A model generated the notes under the pieces. It was not told the origin of the DNA, made no database searches, and was given only the letters and a program-made list of their open reading frames with translations. A program made the translations under genes and the position numbers. From Pezicula radicicola (lineage: Eukaryota; Ascomycota; Leotiomycetes; Helotiales; Dermateaceae), in contig PDUO01000033.1 in assembly GCA_003008705.1 (NCBI GenBank), positions 375,223 to 439,222 of the forward strand: DNA of 64,000 bases, given 5' to 3'. Position 1 is the stretch's first letter, and every line of letters starts with the position of its first letter. Below are positions 49,876-61,735 of the stretch, piece after piece.

Positions 49876-51295
49876 ATGAACGGTATCAAGGTTCATCAAA
49901 CAAATGGGAACGGGGTCGTGGATAAGGACCACCTATTGGCATCTATCGCAGGTCTAGCCCGCGAAGCAGAGGAGTTGGCTAAAAATGGGTCGATTGACAA
50001 GGCGACACGCTACGAAATCCGCACTGCAGCGCTTGTACTTGCTGATACACTGGAGACACCCGTTGAGCAAGCACTCAGGATTGTCTTTGAAACCTCCACC
50101 CCAGTCGTTGCCTTGAGAATTGCCCTTGAGGGTGGCTTTCTTGAGCAGCTTGGAGAAGGCTCAAGGGTGACGGCAGACGAGATTGGCGCAAGCACTAAAG
50201 CTTCCCCTCTATTAGTCGGTAATTGATGTTTTCAAGGTCTTTTGTAAGTTTGAAGCGTACTGACTTCTCTACAGCACGTATCATGAGAGTTCTGACAGCG
50301 GCCAGAATGGCTGACGAGGTTGCCGTCGATACTTATTCTGCAAACGACCTAACTCGGGCATTCCTCCAGCCAGGCATTGCAGATGCCGTGAAACATGGGT
50401 AGGTCTCCTTACGCATGTTTTGGCAAGAGTTCTTTGAAGTCACTGACATGGGTCTCTAGCTGTGACATTGTCAACATCATTTTTGCCAAGCTACCAGTCT
50501 ACCTACAAAACATAAACTTCAAGGAGCCGGACAGCTATACCATGGGGCCGCACGCATTTACCTTTGGCCGACCTTTATGGGAGCATCTGGAGGCTGAGCC
50601 ACGCCGCTCCAAGATCTTTGACAAGGTGATGATGGCCTTCAAGCAGAATCGCGAGAACTTCGTTGATATCTTCCCGTGGGAGACTGCGGCAGCGCTACCA
50701 ATTGCAGCCGATGAGGTTTTTTTTGTTGATGTTGCAGGTGGTATAGGTCACCGGGTGAAAGACTTGAAGACTAGATATCCTCACCTTCCTGGTCGAGCAA
50801 TTCTGCAAGATCTGCCACATGTTCTGCCAAGCAAGGCTCTGGAGCCAGAGCTGCTGGCTGGGTTGAAAGAACGCGGGATTGAGCTGATGGAACACGACAT
50901 ATTCAAATCACAAGTCGTTCTGGGTGCGTAGCGTCTTGTTTTTGGACTGGGGAATAAATACAGATATGCTAACCGGCTCGCGAACAGGAGCAAAGTACTA
51001 CTTTTTCAGCGCCATCTTCCATGGACGGCCTGACGGAGACTGCCAAGAGATACTGCGCAACATGAAGCCTGCATTGAAAGGCGGCTACTCCAGGATCCTC
51101 ATCAACGACTTTGTCATCAAGGAAACGAATGTCAACCTCTTCCAGGCGTCCTTCGACTTGTGGATGATGGCAGATGTCACGGGGAAAGAGCGAAGCGAGA
51201 GGCAGTGGTCCAAGCTTGTCGAGGCGGTCGGTCTTCATGTCATTGCCGTGCACAGATTGGGGATGGACGCCGTCATCGAGATTGGGCTGGATTGA
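49876..51295 (+). CDS. O-methyltransferase (COMT-like, SAM-dependent)
   Basis: Four exons, 49876-50218, 50275-50398, 50460-50923 and 50988-51295, give 412 aa in frame. The N-terminal half is the helical dimerisation/winged-helix part (TPVVALRIALEGGFLEQL). The SAM site is FVDVAGGIGHRVKDL. FHGRPDGDCQEIL carries the catalytic His of the family (usually HDWPDE), and GLHVIAVHRL lies near the end. Fungal members methylate phenolic hydroxyls of polyketides in the cytosol. It is divergent from the PKS and shares its promoter, so methylation of the PKS product or a near product is very likely. The glycine motif is intact. Confidence 0.92.
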
Positions 51296-52360
51296 TCTGG
51301 ATGACTGTGGCCGCTTGACTTGGGTAGAATGATGAGTGGAAGGCAATGTTAGAATGATTATCATACAATCCAATCAAGACTATTGTAGAATCTCATCTCG
51401 TCCGCCGATTCTTAACTTTCTTACTACATTCATATACTCAGGTGCGGCGAGTGAGATAACTCCACCAATAACAGCGACGTATTGTCGAAACTATGTATTT
51501 TTAAAGGGAGAAGATATCTAAAATATCAAAGAAAGTTACTCGCATATATCTACGCCTTGCTCTCAGTATTTCTCTGGTTCTTTAGAAATCTTGAGGACAT
51601 ATACTTTGTATATTTCTGTTGTAGGAATAGCTTCAATGCATTGCTATCTGGTTGATGTTCTTCGCGTTCGTTTAGGAGTGGTAGTTTCTTTGGTGGGTAC
51701 ATCGTTGATGAGGAAGTTGCTCTGCGGTAGCACTCACTCACTCACCGGACCGAGCAGGACTGCCGTACTTCCGCGGGTACTTCCGTAGGGACGCTAAAAC
51801 GGGATTAAGCTCCAACCTTCCACCCCTTTCTGTAGGTACTGCCCGCTGCAGCAAAAAAAAAAGCTTACAGCAGCCCTCATGCGGGGTACCGGGTGAGCGG
51901 TAGCGCCTAGCGTATCAATTCCAGGTTTTCTTACTTAGATAAGCTGCAGCAAGAAAAGCTTACAATAAGCCTTATTGGGAATAGTGGTGGGTGTCAGTCA
52001 GATAAGCTGTGCTGTCAGGCTGTCAGATGTGTCCCTGTTCCTGTCCCTGTCCCTGCTGTACAAGCCCTAACGGTAATTCTTCCGCTACGTGACGTGCGCT
52101 GCCGCCCCTCCGCATCCTCTCAGCCCTTTCCGGTCGGTCGTGGCTCTCGGCACCCGACCGCCGCGGAAGAGCAACATCAGTCAGTACCTAGTAGTTCGTC
52201 CGTTCATTATTCAGGCAGTATTGAGATATTGGAAATCACTATAACAAATGCCCCATGCAGTCGACATAGCTGCGAGGGGATAATTGTTAAGTACGACGCC
52301 AATCCATCATCGCGAAGCGCCCTTCTTTCCTTCTGTCCACCACCGCGAACATCATCCACC
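51296..52360. other. Intergenic before the DUF1772 gene
   Basis: Contains two imperfect copies of GCAGCAAGAAAAGCTTACA with following GCC (about 51846-51875 and 51944-51973), a CCTGTCCCTGTCCCTG run (about 52029-52055), and a GC-rich block with a CGG-N3-CCG site, listed apart. No gene is seen. Confidence 0.5.
52147..52157. promoter_or_regulatory. TCGGCACCCGA (CGG-N3-CCG site) before DUF1772 gene
   Basis: Lies 204 bp upstream of the ATG at 52361. The identical 11-mer occurs 222 bp upstream of the multicopper oxidase start. Confidence 0.65.
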
Positions 52361-52963
52361 ATGCAGTACTATTCCAAGGAACAAGCCTTGCTTATTGCCA
52401 GCATTACCGGCTCTTCAGCCTTATCGGGTACGCTTCCACCTATACCTACAGTAGCTTCGCTGACCTGCTGAAAATGCTGACCCTTGCCCTTGCTCGCAGG
52501 CATCCTCCTTGCACTTTCCTACATCAGTATTCCTACCATCCTCAGCATTGCGGAACTTCCCGAATCCACCTTGATCGCGCTGTGGCAGTCCATTTACTTT
52601 CGTGGCTTTCGTCTGTCGCCTCCACTCGCCCTCTCGTCTGGTCTTGCGTGCCTCGCCAATGCCTTTCTTCCATTTAATAATCTCCAACGCGGCCGCACCA
52701 CCACATACCTGCTCACGACTGCCGCCGTCTTGAACATCAGTGTCATTCCCTTTACCATCCTTTTCGTCTCACCCACGAACAGGCGGCTCATGGCACGAGG
52801 CGCCCATTTGAGGAAGTTGGGCGGCGTGGGGAAGGAAACCGTGACAGAAGACAAAAGAAAACTGGAGGAGACCAGGGCACTGTGCGCACAGTGGGCTACG
52901 TTGAATTACGTACGGATGCTTCTCCCATTTGGAGGAATGATCTTCGCATGGCTTGCTTGGTAG
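52361..52963 (+). CDS. DUF1772 membrane protein, anthrone-oxygenase-like
   Basis: Two exons, 52361-52427 and 52500-52963 (72-nt intron), give 176 aa. Four hydrophobic helices are seen (ALLIASITGSSALSGI, SYISIPTIL region, TYLLTTAAVLNISVIPFTIL, MLLPFGGMIFAWLAW). NRRLMARGAHLRKLG and TRALCAQWATLNYVRMLLP are conserved DUF1772 signatures. Several family members (HypC, EncC, MdpH type) are cofactor-free oxygenases that turn anthrones into anthraquinones next to NR-PKSs. Here the PKS carries a TE, which most anthrone pathways lack, so the substrate may be another hydroxylated ring system. It sits between the OMT and the oxidase on the same strand. Confidence 0.85.
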
Positions 52964-53775
52964 AAAGGCTGTAGTTAATCAATCTTACCAAGTGGAAATG
53001 CAAGTCTCTTCTGGCTGGGCGGGGGTGGAAGGCGATCTGTTGTTGGTATAAGTCATTATGACTTGCGCCGGCATATTTCGCGTGTAAGGTTGGGTAGTAG
53101 TTATGGGAAGAACCTGCTTCAAGTGTCGTGGTAATAAGCGAGGGGTATATTCACTGCGAAATATAGCTTTTTTACTAGTCTGCTGTCGCACTTTGGTCCT
53201 TCCAGAAATCGAGACGTGACTAGCCAACATGATTCAAAGAACAGAATGTAATCTTACGAGGATGTGAAGTGCTTCCCCAGCCTCTGCGTCAAAACCAAGT
53301 CTGGAAAGGGGAGAAAGCGTCTGAACGATACAATAGCTGCAGAGTAGGGCCATGACAATCGAAGTACTGAGGCAGAGAGCCTCGGAGCCCTACTTACTTG
53401 CATTGCTCATGGCGTCTAATTTCTGCCCTGCACACTTTTGCAAGTCCGGGGAGAATTCAAGGAAGCTTGTCGTGTATTTCCCCCCTTCCCCCTCCCCCCA
53501 CGCCAACATGAGAAATTCCTCCACAAATATTCATCCATATTGGTCGGCACCCGAACCCCCTCGGAGATTTACTAATAATACGCCGTTTCTACACCTGCAT
53601 AAGCCATGATCTAAATATTACTTCTGTCGGCAGAGGGTTGCACTCGAGATTGGAGTCGAGACTTGCCATTAGATATCCCCGCGGCTGCTCTCCCTTCCTC
53701 GTCTGTATTCATTCGCTTTGATCATTGCACTAGTAATTCACTTTCAGCAGTTTTGGCGGCCTTGTGCATACGAAA
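52964..53775. other. Intergenic before the multicopper oxidase
   Basis: No gene is seen; holds a CGG-N3-CCG site (listed) and C-rich tracts near 53476-53500. Confidence 0.5.
53544..53554. promoter_or_regulatory. TCGGCACCCGA (CGG-N3-CCG site) before oxidase
   Basis: Exact repeat of the 11-mer upstream of the DUF1772 gene, here 222 bp before the proposed ATG at 53776, in the same orientation. Confidence 0.65.
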
Positions 53776-55751
53776 ATGCTCACGAGTGCAGTGGCGAATG
53801 CGACCGCGCTGTTGGTAAATGCTTTACCTCAGTCTATTACCAATGGTCAGATGAGAGCTCGCAATGAAGGGAAACTAAGCTAAACATTCGAAATTAGGCG
53901 CGAGCCAGCTTGGTACATTACAGGCTCCCTCCCTCCCTCACTTTCTCCCTGGTCCATTGCTGAATGGCTTTCCATGGGGAAACCGAACAGTGTGGAACAC
54001 AGACCCAAGTGACTTCCCCAACACTGGTCAGTTAGTCGGCATTTTCACTCTCGAGTTTGCGTCGAACTGATTTCTTTCCTAGGGGTGACTCGGTACTACA
54101 AATGGTCTTTGACCGTTGGGACTATTGCCCCCGATGGCGTCCCGCTGAACAATACTTTGCTAATCAACGGAGCCTATCCTGGACCTACTCTTGAGGCTAA
54201 TTGGGGTGATTGGATCGAGGTTGAGCTCACCAACAATCTCTGTTGCGAGGGCACTTCCTTGCATTGGTATGCTTCTCTCCCAGTCCTCCTCGCTACTACA
54301 TCGCTGATCACGAAAGGCACGGTCTGCTCCAGAAAGAAACCCCATGGTTCGACGGCGTGCCGGGTGTCACACAATGTCCCATTGCTCCAAACTCAACCTT
54401 TACCTATCGCTTCAGAGCAGATACGTACGGAACCTCTTGGTGGCACTCCCATTACAGTGCGCAATATGTATCGGCTGTGCAGGGACCCATGATAATATAT
54501 GGGCCAACCAACTACGATCATGACATTGATCTGGGACCGGTCATGTTGAGTGACTGGTTTCACCTGGACTACTATACGATGGTCGATATCACGATGGCTC
54601 CCAACGGATTTGGCTCCGCTGGCTTCTTTGCCGCAGACAGCATCCTCATCAATGGGAAGATGAATTATAACTGCAGCCTCACGGATTTACCTTGCACCGA
54701 CGATGCGGGTGTCTCCAAATTTCGTTTCGAGTCAGGCAAAAAACATCGCCTTCGGCTGATCAACAGCGGAGCTGAACCAATTCACAAGTTCAGCATCGAT
54801 GGCCACAACTTGACCATCATTGCCGTGGACTTTGTCCCAATTGTGCCATACACAACCAATGTGGTCACCTTGGTCGTTGGCCAGCGCACTGATATCATTG
54901 TCGAAGGAATTGGCCAGCCTGGTGATAGCTTTTGGATGAGATCCGAGACAACCCCTTTTTGCTCCGATGTTGGCACTACTAACTTGACGGGCCTGGCTGC
55001 TGTCTACTACGACGGAACCTCTACAGATACAATGCCGACGACAAATACCAGCACTACTGGCGATCAGCTGCTGTCGTGCGACAACGATGACATAAGTCTG
55101 TCGGTGCCGGAGTATGTGATGGCTGTCCCGGAGCCTTCGCTTACCATTGAAGTCCACTGCAAGCTATGGAATAACGGGACTCACAACGTCTGGTACATGA
55201 ACAATGTCACATTCCGCGATGATTACAACGATCCTGATCTGCTCGAGGCGAAGCTTGGAAATCTTGACTTTCCCACTTTTGCCAACATGTACAATTTTGG
55301 GACCAACACAAGCGTTCGTATGATTGTATACAACCACATGGCACTTGCATCTCACCCGATGCACATCCATGGCCATAACTTCTACGTCCTCGGCACAGGT
55401 TCAGGGCAGTGGACAGACGACGACACCATCATTAATCCTTCTAATCCATCACGACGCGACACGCCCAATGTCCGAAAAGCTGTGGCAAATGCAGGGACCG
55501 CGGCCTCTACTGATTACCAAGGTGATCCTTCTTATGTGGTGGTGCAATTTGACATGAATAATCCTGGCGTGTGGCCTTTCCACTGCCATATCGCCTGGCA
55601 TGTGTCTGATGGGTTTGTAATGAATATTCTGGAGCGACCAGACGACATAATCAACGACATGCAGATTCCCGATATCATGGCTCAGACGTGTCGCGACTGG
55701 TCAGCATGGACGGGTGATCATATTGTAGACCAAATTGATTCTGGACTGTGA
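53776..55751 (+). CDS. Multicopper oxidase, laccase type
   Basis: Four exons, 53776-53814, 53924-54026, 54083-54266 and 54317-55751, give 586 aa; joining restores PNTGVTRYYKWSLTVGT and SLHWHGLLQKETPWFDG. All four copper motifs are present: HWHG, WWHSHYSAQ, HPMHIHGH and HCHIAWHVSDGFVM with downstream Met. Laccases oxidise phenols with O2 and can couple aromatic polyketides into dimers. In PKS clusters such enzymes make biaryl bonds (viriditoxin, aurofusarin, perylenequinones). The N-terminus in this model lacks a clear signal peptide, so either a first exon is missing or the enzyme stays inside. The upstream region shares the cluster palindrome. Confidence 0.92.
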
Positions 55752-56439
55752 AACGTACCAGTCTCAAGATGTTAAAACGGAAGAGAGTCAGGGACAGTGA
55801 CCGAGTACTTGGAAGCACTCTGCGGTGTAGCTTTCTCAGCTGTATAAATTCAAACTACAATGATCGAGTCCTTATTGACTTTTGGGCTGCAATTGGATAT
55901 ATCTCTTGTGACAGCACTTCTAGTGCGTATGATCTCGTTTCGATGTTCGCTTTGCCCAGACCATACGAATAGGTCAAAACTATCCAGATTCAAAGTAGCT
56001 CAGAGATGCCAACCAGAAGGTAGCAGATCTTCGGTCCTGACACGCACGGCTTCTCTTTAGAATTTCTATAAACAGACTTTGAGGACAGAAGAGAGATATA
56101 ACGGGTAGAGGAGAGAAAATGCAATCGTCTCTCTTCCTCTGAAGATGTGCGTACGATCGCCTCCGAGCCTGGAAGAGTTTTCGGGGTCAGCTCTAACTGG
56201 GTTCTCGCTCGAGATGACTTATTCCGTAGGCAGATGAGAGTCTCGGGTGCCGTACTCCGCCGCTAGACATCGTAACTAATGGAATGAAGTGAGCTCCGTA
56301 TACATAAACTGCTGAGTTTCCTTGAGTTTCGCTACTTAAATCAAGTCAGTGCTGCCCATCACAATCATTCCGCTACTGAGACGTCATAGGACACCACAGA
56401 TACGAAACACAAATAACGTGGATACGCGAGGTGGTTACA
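55752..56439. other. Intergenic before the SDR gene
   Basis: No gene is seen; holds a near-match of the CGG-N3-CCG site (listed). Confidence 0.5.
56243..56253. promoter_or_regulatory. TCGGGTGCCGT (CGG-N3-CCG site) before SDR
   Basis: This is the reverse complement of TCGGCACCCGA except for the last base; the nine-base core CGGGTGCCG is exact. It lies 187 bp before the ATG at 56440. Confidence 0.6.
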
Positions 56440-57321
56440 ATGACAGATCTCCAGGGGAAAATTGCACTCGTTACTGGTGGTTCTAAGGGTATTGGGCGTG
56501 CTACAACTAGACTTCTCGTCAAAGCAGGTCTTCACGTCGTCTTCACCTATGGCACTGACATAGATGCCTCTGAACAGCTTATGGAAGAACTTGGTCGAGA
56601 TAAGGCAATAGGGATCAAGTCTGATGCCGGAGTTTTGGACGACATTGAAAAATTGGTCAGGACGGTGGTGGAGGAATTCGGCCGGATTGATGTGCTCATC
56701 GCGAATGCGGGATGTTCACCAGCAATTGTGAGTATTGGGGAGGAGTCCTCCAGATGTCAAGTGGAGATGCTTAGTAGTAACAGTCTGGGTATAGAAGCTT
56801 CAACAAACGACCGAAGTTGACTTTGCCCGCACATTCAATATGAATGTGAAGGGGCCTTTTTTTCTCGCGCAAGTAAGGACTCATCATGATTATCAGCCCT
56901 ATCAATTGAGGATTTTTTGGATTGATCTGATCACAACGTTTTATAGAAAGCAACACCTCACATGCCCCCAGGCTCGCACATAATCCTCGTCTCGTCCTCG
57001 CTTTGCGCCACATCGCAAGTGCCACCCGAAAAACTCCTGTACTGCTGTACCAAGGGCGCAATTGACCAAATGACGCGTGTGCTTGCCAAAGACTTGGGTC
57101 GCTACGGTATTGTTGTCAATGCTATTGCACCGGGCCCTACAGCCACGGAAATGTTTTACAAGGGCAAGCCGGAACCCGTACTTCGGGCAATAGCAGAATC
57201 CAGCCCATATAAGCGGATTGGGACACCGGAGGAAACGGCTGAGGTGATCCTCTTCTTGAGTGGCATCTCGAGTACTTGGGTTGCAGGGCAGGTTCTGCGT
57301 GTTAATGGTGGGTCGGCGTGA
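56440..57321 (+). CDS. Short-chain dehydrogenase/reductase, hydroxynaphthalene-reductase-like
   Basis: Three exons, 56440-56727, 56795-56872 and 56947-57321, give 246 aa. The cofactor loop is TGGSKGIGRA (TGxxxGIG); NAG follows at about residue 90. The catalytic Ser is in ILVSSSLC and the Tyr-x3-Lys in YCCTKGA; the C-terminal GTPEETAEVILFLSG and GQVLRVNGGSA complete a classical SDR. Length and motifs match NADPH-dependent reductases that act on hydroxynaphthalenes or related polyketide intermediates. It is the last enzyme of the same-strand series and shares the promoter palindrome, so it probably reduces a carbonyl of the PKS-derived scaffold. Confidence 0.9.
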
Positions 57322-59298
57322 GTGAAAGGTAATGAATGGGAAATCATGAGATGGAAGTCGTGTTTACCTTGCAAGAAGAAAGATGTGCATCTCCAATCCA
57401 TAACAATTCTCTAGGGAAAGTTATTCTGGAAAATGATGTAGAACTTTTGGCTTCGAGAGAGTATGTACAGTACATTATTGCACCCCTGGATACAAACACT
57501 GCAAATTCTCGAGTTAGCTTCGCCTGACCAGGAAGATTACATAGATGTTCCACAACGGCCTTAGGCAATAGGTACTTGCTAGAACTTCTTGCAAATGCTC
57601 GGCATCATTTGCCGAAGAACGATCAAGAATGAGCCGCTAGAGCGCCAATACATACGCAGGGGAAGGAAACTTGCATGGAAACTCTATTGTGAACCGAGTT
57701 CTTGTAATGCATGCCCTCGTTATCTCCATTCATATCCAGAATAGATGAATCGTCGAGAGTTTTCAATCTGGAAGGTTTCTTATTGGGCCTCTTCAGAAGG
57801 TTCTTGGAATCAATACTGCTTCGATGCAGATTTTACCTCTACCAATGTCTGACAGTCTGTTGACAATCAAATACTGCAAGAAACCTTTTCGGGACGACTG
57901 TGGTGGATTGGTGGGATTAATCACGGGCGTGAAATCAGTCTTGCGTCATACGGCTTATCCAACCGATTAAGACAGCTCGCACGAAGTGGCTGACCGGCAT
58001 TTGAAATTCCCCCATTTTCCCGATTCGCTATTTTGCAAGCGACCACCCCGATTCGGAACCCTCGCACGAAGTGGCTGACATGCAATCTATTCGTGGGTAT
58101 CCGGAGGTACGTACTGTTTGGAGCGTAAATGACCAAATATAGCCAATAACAACCTGTATTTTTACGATGAATAGTGCGCATGATACGGCATTGACTTGGT
58201 AGGGTACAATACTTTTCCCCATCTACCTCCGTAGTTACATGCACGAATGTGGCGTAATAATCGGTCGAGAGCGGTCGGGTCTGGTTAGATTCCTCTCTAG
58301 ATTCTTAGTTCTCGAGAAATGTCCTAGCTTTAAGGCGACACATTTTCTAGGCAAACTCGAGTAGATTACCTATAGTAGTCCTTATTTGTAAACCCTTGCA
58401 AGTGGGGGGTTAGATACCCCTGGAGTGTGTTCATGCACGTAAGGTAGAAGCTTCTTGTGCAGATGATATGTGCCTGGGTATACATGTTCGCTACAACACC
58501 CAAGCTAGCTAGATGAGATATAAGCATGCATAATTGAATAATATCACTCAGGTACCTCGCCTCCCTTTTGCATTCATTCTAGTAAACCTTCCCAATTATA
58601 TCGATCAGATATATAGAGTAATCATGATGTCTACAGGCGAAATATATCTCTAGTAGCTTTAATCTATATGAACTAAAGGAGTAATTATAGATATTAAGAA
58701 ATATACTAAAAACTAATTTATAACTTTTCTTGTAATAAAGATTCGGTTATTTATGATGTACCGGCTTATTCAGGAAAGCTTGTCTTTATCGAGGAAAGCT
58801 TGTCTTTATAAAGGAAAGCTTGGCTTTATCGCTAGGATTTAACACATCTGATGTCTATGTCAAGGCGTAGGGCTGTCCTTCCTCTCTTAGAGAAGTTTGC
58901 ATAGGGCCCTGCAATCAACCTAGTCAGTAATACCTTCGAATCAGGGTCCACGTTCGTTATCCTTAACTCGGCTCTTGCCGTGTAGCATGTAGCTCCACCG
59001 AAGTGTAAGCGTGCATACTACTGTACGTTCGGCCACCTTCATCCAAGCTATTGCGTGAGGCAAGGCATTCCTGGGGCGTAGCTTACAGGTAGCCGCAATA
59101 TAAAAACAACCGTTTGACGTCCTATTTATACAAGCTTTGCTAAAGCTGTATTGTGACAGACAAGGCTATTATCTATCTTTCTTTTCTTCTCTCGACTTTC
59201 CACTTTCAGCGCCTGCTCTTGGGAAGCACTGTTGGAGTACGCTGCAGGGAAACCCACGCAAGGAATGCTAGGTCGCACCCACAAAACCCATACTAGTA
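57322..59298. other. Intergenic with direct and tandem repeats
   Basis: No gene is supported. CTCGCACGAAGTGGCTGAC occurs twice about 85 bp apart (about 57974 and 58061, the first beginning GCTCGC). AGGAAAGCTTGTCTTTAT repeats three times at about 58771-58830. 58560-58760 is TA-rich. A CGG-N6-CCG (58969-58980) is seen before the second regulator, but not the N3 form. Confidence 0.5.
58771..58830. repeat. Three tandem AGGAAAGCTTGTCTTTAT units
   Basis: Three copies of a 20-24-bp unit, the last changed to AGGAAAGCTTGGCTTTAT, in non-coding DNA 470 bp before the second regulator. Confidence 0.65.
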
Positions 59299-61735
59299 AT
59301 GGCCGCCGTTAGTAAAAGAGGGGTAATATGCCATCCAACATATTATCACTCCTGTGCTAATGCTTGTTCTCTCCCATAGTCTGCACAAATGCACTGGTCG
59401 ACGCACACTCCTGCTTGCGACCATTGCCGGGCCCGGAAAATTAAGTGCAATCGAGAACAACCAGCGTGCTGGAATTGTGCCCAAGAAGGGACGCTCTGTG
59501 GCTATTCGGATGTGGGCAAAAGAGTCAACCATGTCAAGCTGCAGTAAGTAAACAGCTCTGTTAGCGAAGCGATTTTCGATGTTTTTGTCTACGAATGAGA
59601 TGGGACCATCCTCCTGCATTAATTAGCCATTGACTGAATTGTATTTTCAGAGCGCAAAGCATTAGTGGACTGCAGAACCGCCTGATAAGGGTTGAGGAAA
59701 CTCTTGAGCGTCTAAGAGAGACTTCCCAAGCAACATATAACAAGACTTCACAATTACTAGAAGTCGCTGGCATCCCAGATTTTGAAGCTGGCAATTCTTC
59801 ACCATCACATACTCGTACGAGTATAGATTGGAAAGATTCCGGGGAGCGGCCGATCGATCGTCATGTCGTGCATTATCATGCCGATTCTCAAGATATGTAC
59901 CATGGACCCTGCACTCTGCTCGCTCTCTGCAGGGAATTTGGTTCGTTTGTACTTGACCCGCAGACCACGAGTTTGAAAGATTGTGGTAGTACCGGCAGCG
60001 CACAGTCTTCCAATGACAACACTCTAGACCATCACCTAAAAGCGATGTACTCTGCTGCCATGGATGAAGAGGTCTCTGTATTAAATGGTGAAAGTCATTC
60101 CATCACACTTCCTCCCAAGCAATTGTTGATGATGGCTTGCCCTATATTCTTTCAGCAGGAAGATCCCGCCCTCCAAGTGTTCTGCCCGACCAGCTTCTAT
60201 GCCAATATCAACCGGATCTACAGTAGAGCTTTAATAAGAGCAGATGATGCATGGGCTTTGTGTAGCAATGTCATCATCTTGCTTGTCCTCGGGGCCCAGC
60301 AATCTGGGTTTGACCATCAGTCAACCACAGAGATCCAATTCTCCCAGCCTTTTCTCAATGTAGTTAAATACGCCTTGGCCCAACCTGAAATACTCATGCT
60401 CCCCAAGCTAATCAACGTACAAGCTTTGGCGCTTTTAGTGAGTACTTTAACCTTGCTAAACACTTCTTCCGACACTCCATACCCTTCCTTATGTTACTTT
60501 TACTGACTCTTGCCCCCTGTCAGAGCATTGCAGTGCAACCGTATCTTCAACCTCATGTTGCTGATGTACTCTTCGGGCAAGCATGTCTGCTGGCAAAACG
60601 CATGGGTCTTGGGCTCATGTCAGCTGACGAAGGATTGCCCCAAGAAGCATCTGAGCAGCGACTGAAGGTTTTCAGAGGATTGTATCTCCGCGATAAATCA
60701 CTCTCCATATCTCGAGGCACCAACTGCTTGCTGCCTTGCTTTGACTACCATATCTCTGTTCCACCTCAAATGTCGACTACTGCAAACCACTTTCTATCTA
60801 GTCGCTTATTGTTGGCCAAATACCAGGAAAAAATCTATAAAGAGCTTTATTCGATGCAATCACTGAAGCAGGTCTCATCTCAGCGACAGGCGAAAATCCT
60901 CTTCCTAGATAATGCCCTTCAAGACTGGGCTCGAATTTATGACGCGGACATGAATTCACCTACGCGGGAGGGGATGGCCGATATACTGATGGAGTTTCAT
61001 GCAGCTCGTATCGCAGTGTTACGTTTGAGTTGCGAGCCTCGACATCAAGAAAAGGTTATCTCTGTCGCGAGAGCCAGTTGTCGGCTTCTTTTATCAACTG
61101 CTTCGAAGGATCAACAGTCTAGTCTCTTGAAGATAGACGGGGTCCCTACGCAAGCATGGCCCGTTGATACTTCCAACCATGCTCAAGACGGCGGTGCAAA
61201 GGAACCTGAAAGTGAGCTGCCACCCCGAATATGCAGCTTAGTCGAGAAATTTCCCCTCGCGGCCTTCTTTGCCCTGGCCAATAACATAATCCGTCCAAGT
61301 CTCGATGAGAGTCTCACAACAGACTTGGCATTGTTACAAATGGTACGCCAAACTTTTCGAGAGTATCACCCCGATGCTCAAGCCAAAACCCTCAGCAGAC
61401 AATCGTCACAAGTAATGGAAACTGTCCTCGTCATCATTCAAGTTCTACGACCTGATCTTTTCTCTCCCTCCCAATCATTTGCCGATCCGCTTCAGCCATC
61501 ATATACTCAATATGACTATATCTGCTCACAGGAAGTATATTCATTGCTTAGCCCTTCAAGCCTTCCTGCAGTCTCAGGTACGTCATCAACGAATTGCCTG
61601 CAGTGGTACGAGACACCAATCTATTCGATAGGCAAAGACACAGCGCCTGATCTATCTGTACTTGGAGTTCTGGAAATGCCTGGTTATTTCAACGCACTAG
61701 AACCAGCATTTAAGGAAAGAATGTACAATGTCTAA
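59299..61735 (+). CDS. Zn2Cys6 transcription factor (second of two)
   Basis: Four exons, 59299-59322, 59380-59543, 59651-60437 and 60524-61735, give 728 aa. The zinc cluster is CDHCRARKIKCNREQPACWN then CAQEGTLC (about residues 20-47). It is followed by a heptad-like coiled coil, QNRLIRVEETLERLRE, typical of dimerising regulators. The middle homology region shows RLKVFRGLYLRDKSLSISRG. The eight-codon first exon is a model: it needs a 57-nt intron; a start at the internal ATG 59389 is possible. It closes the cluster on the right. With the factor at 39937 it makes two candidate regulators; which one binds the CGG-N3-CCG sites cannot be told. Confidence 0.88.
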
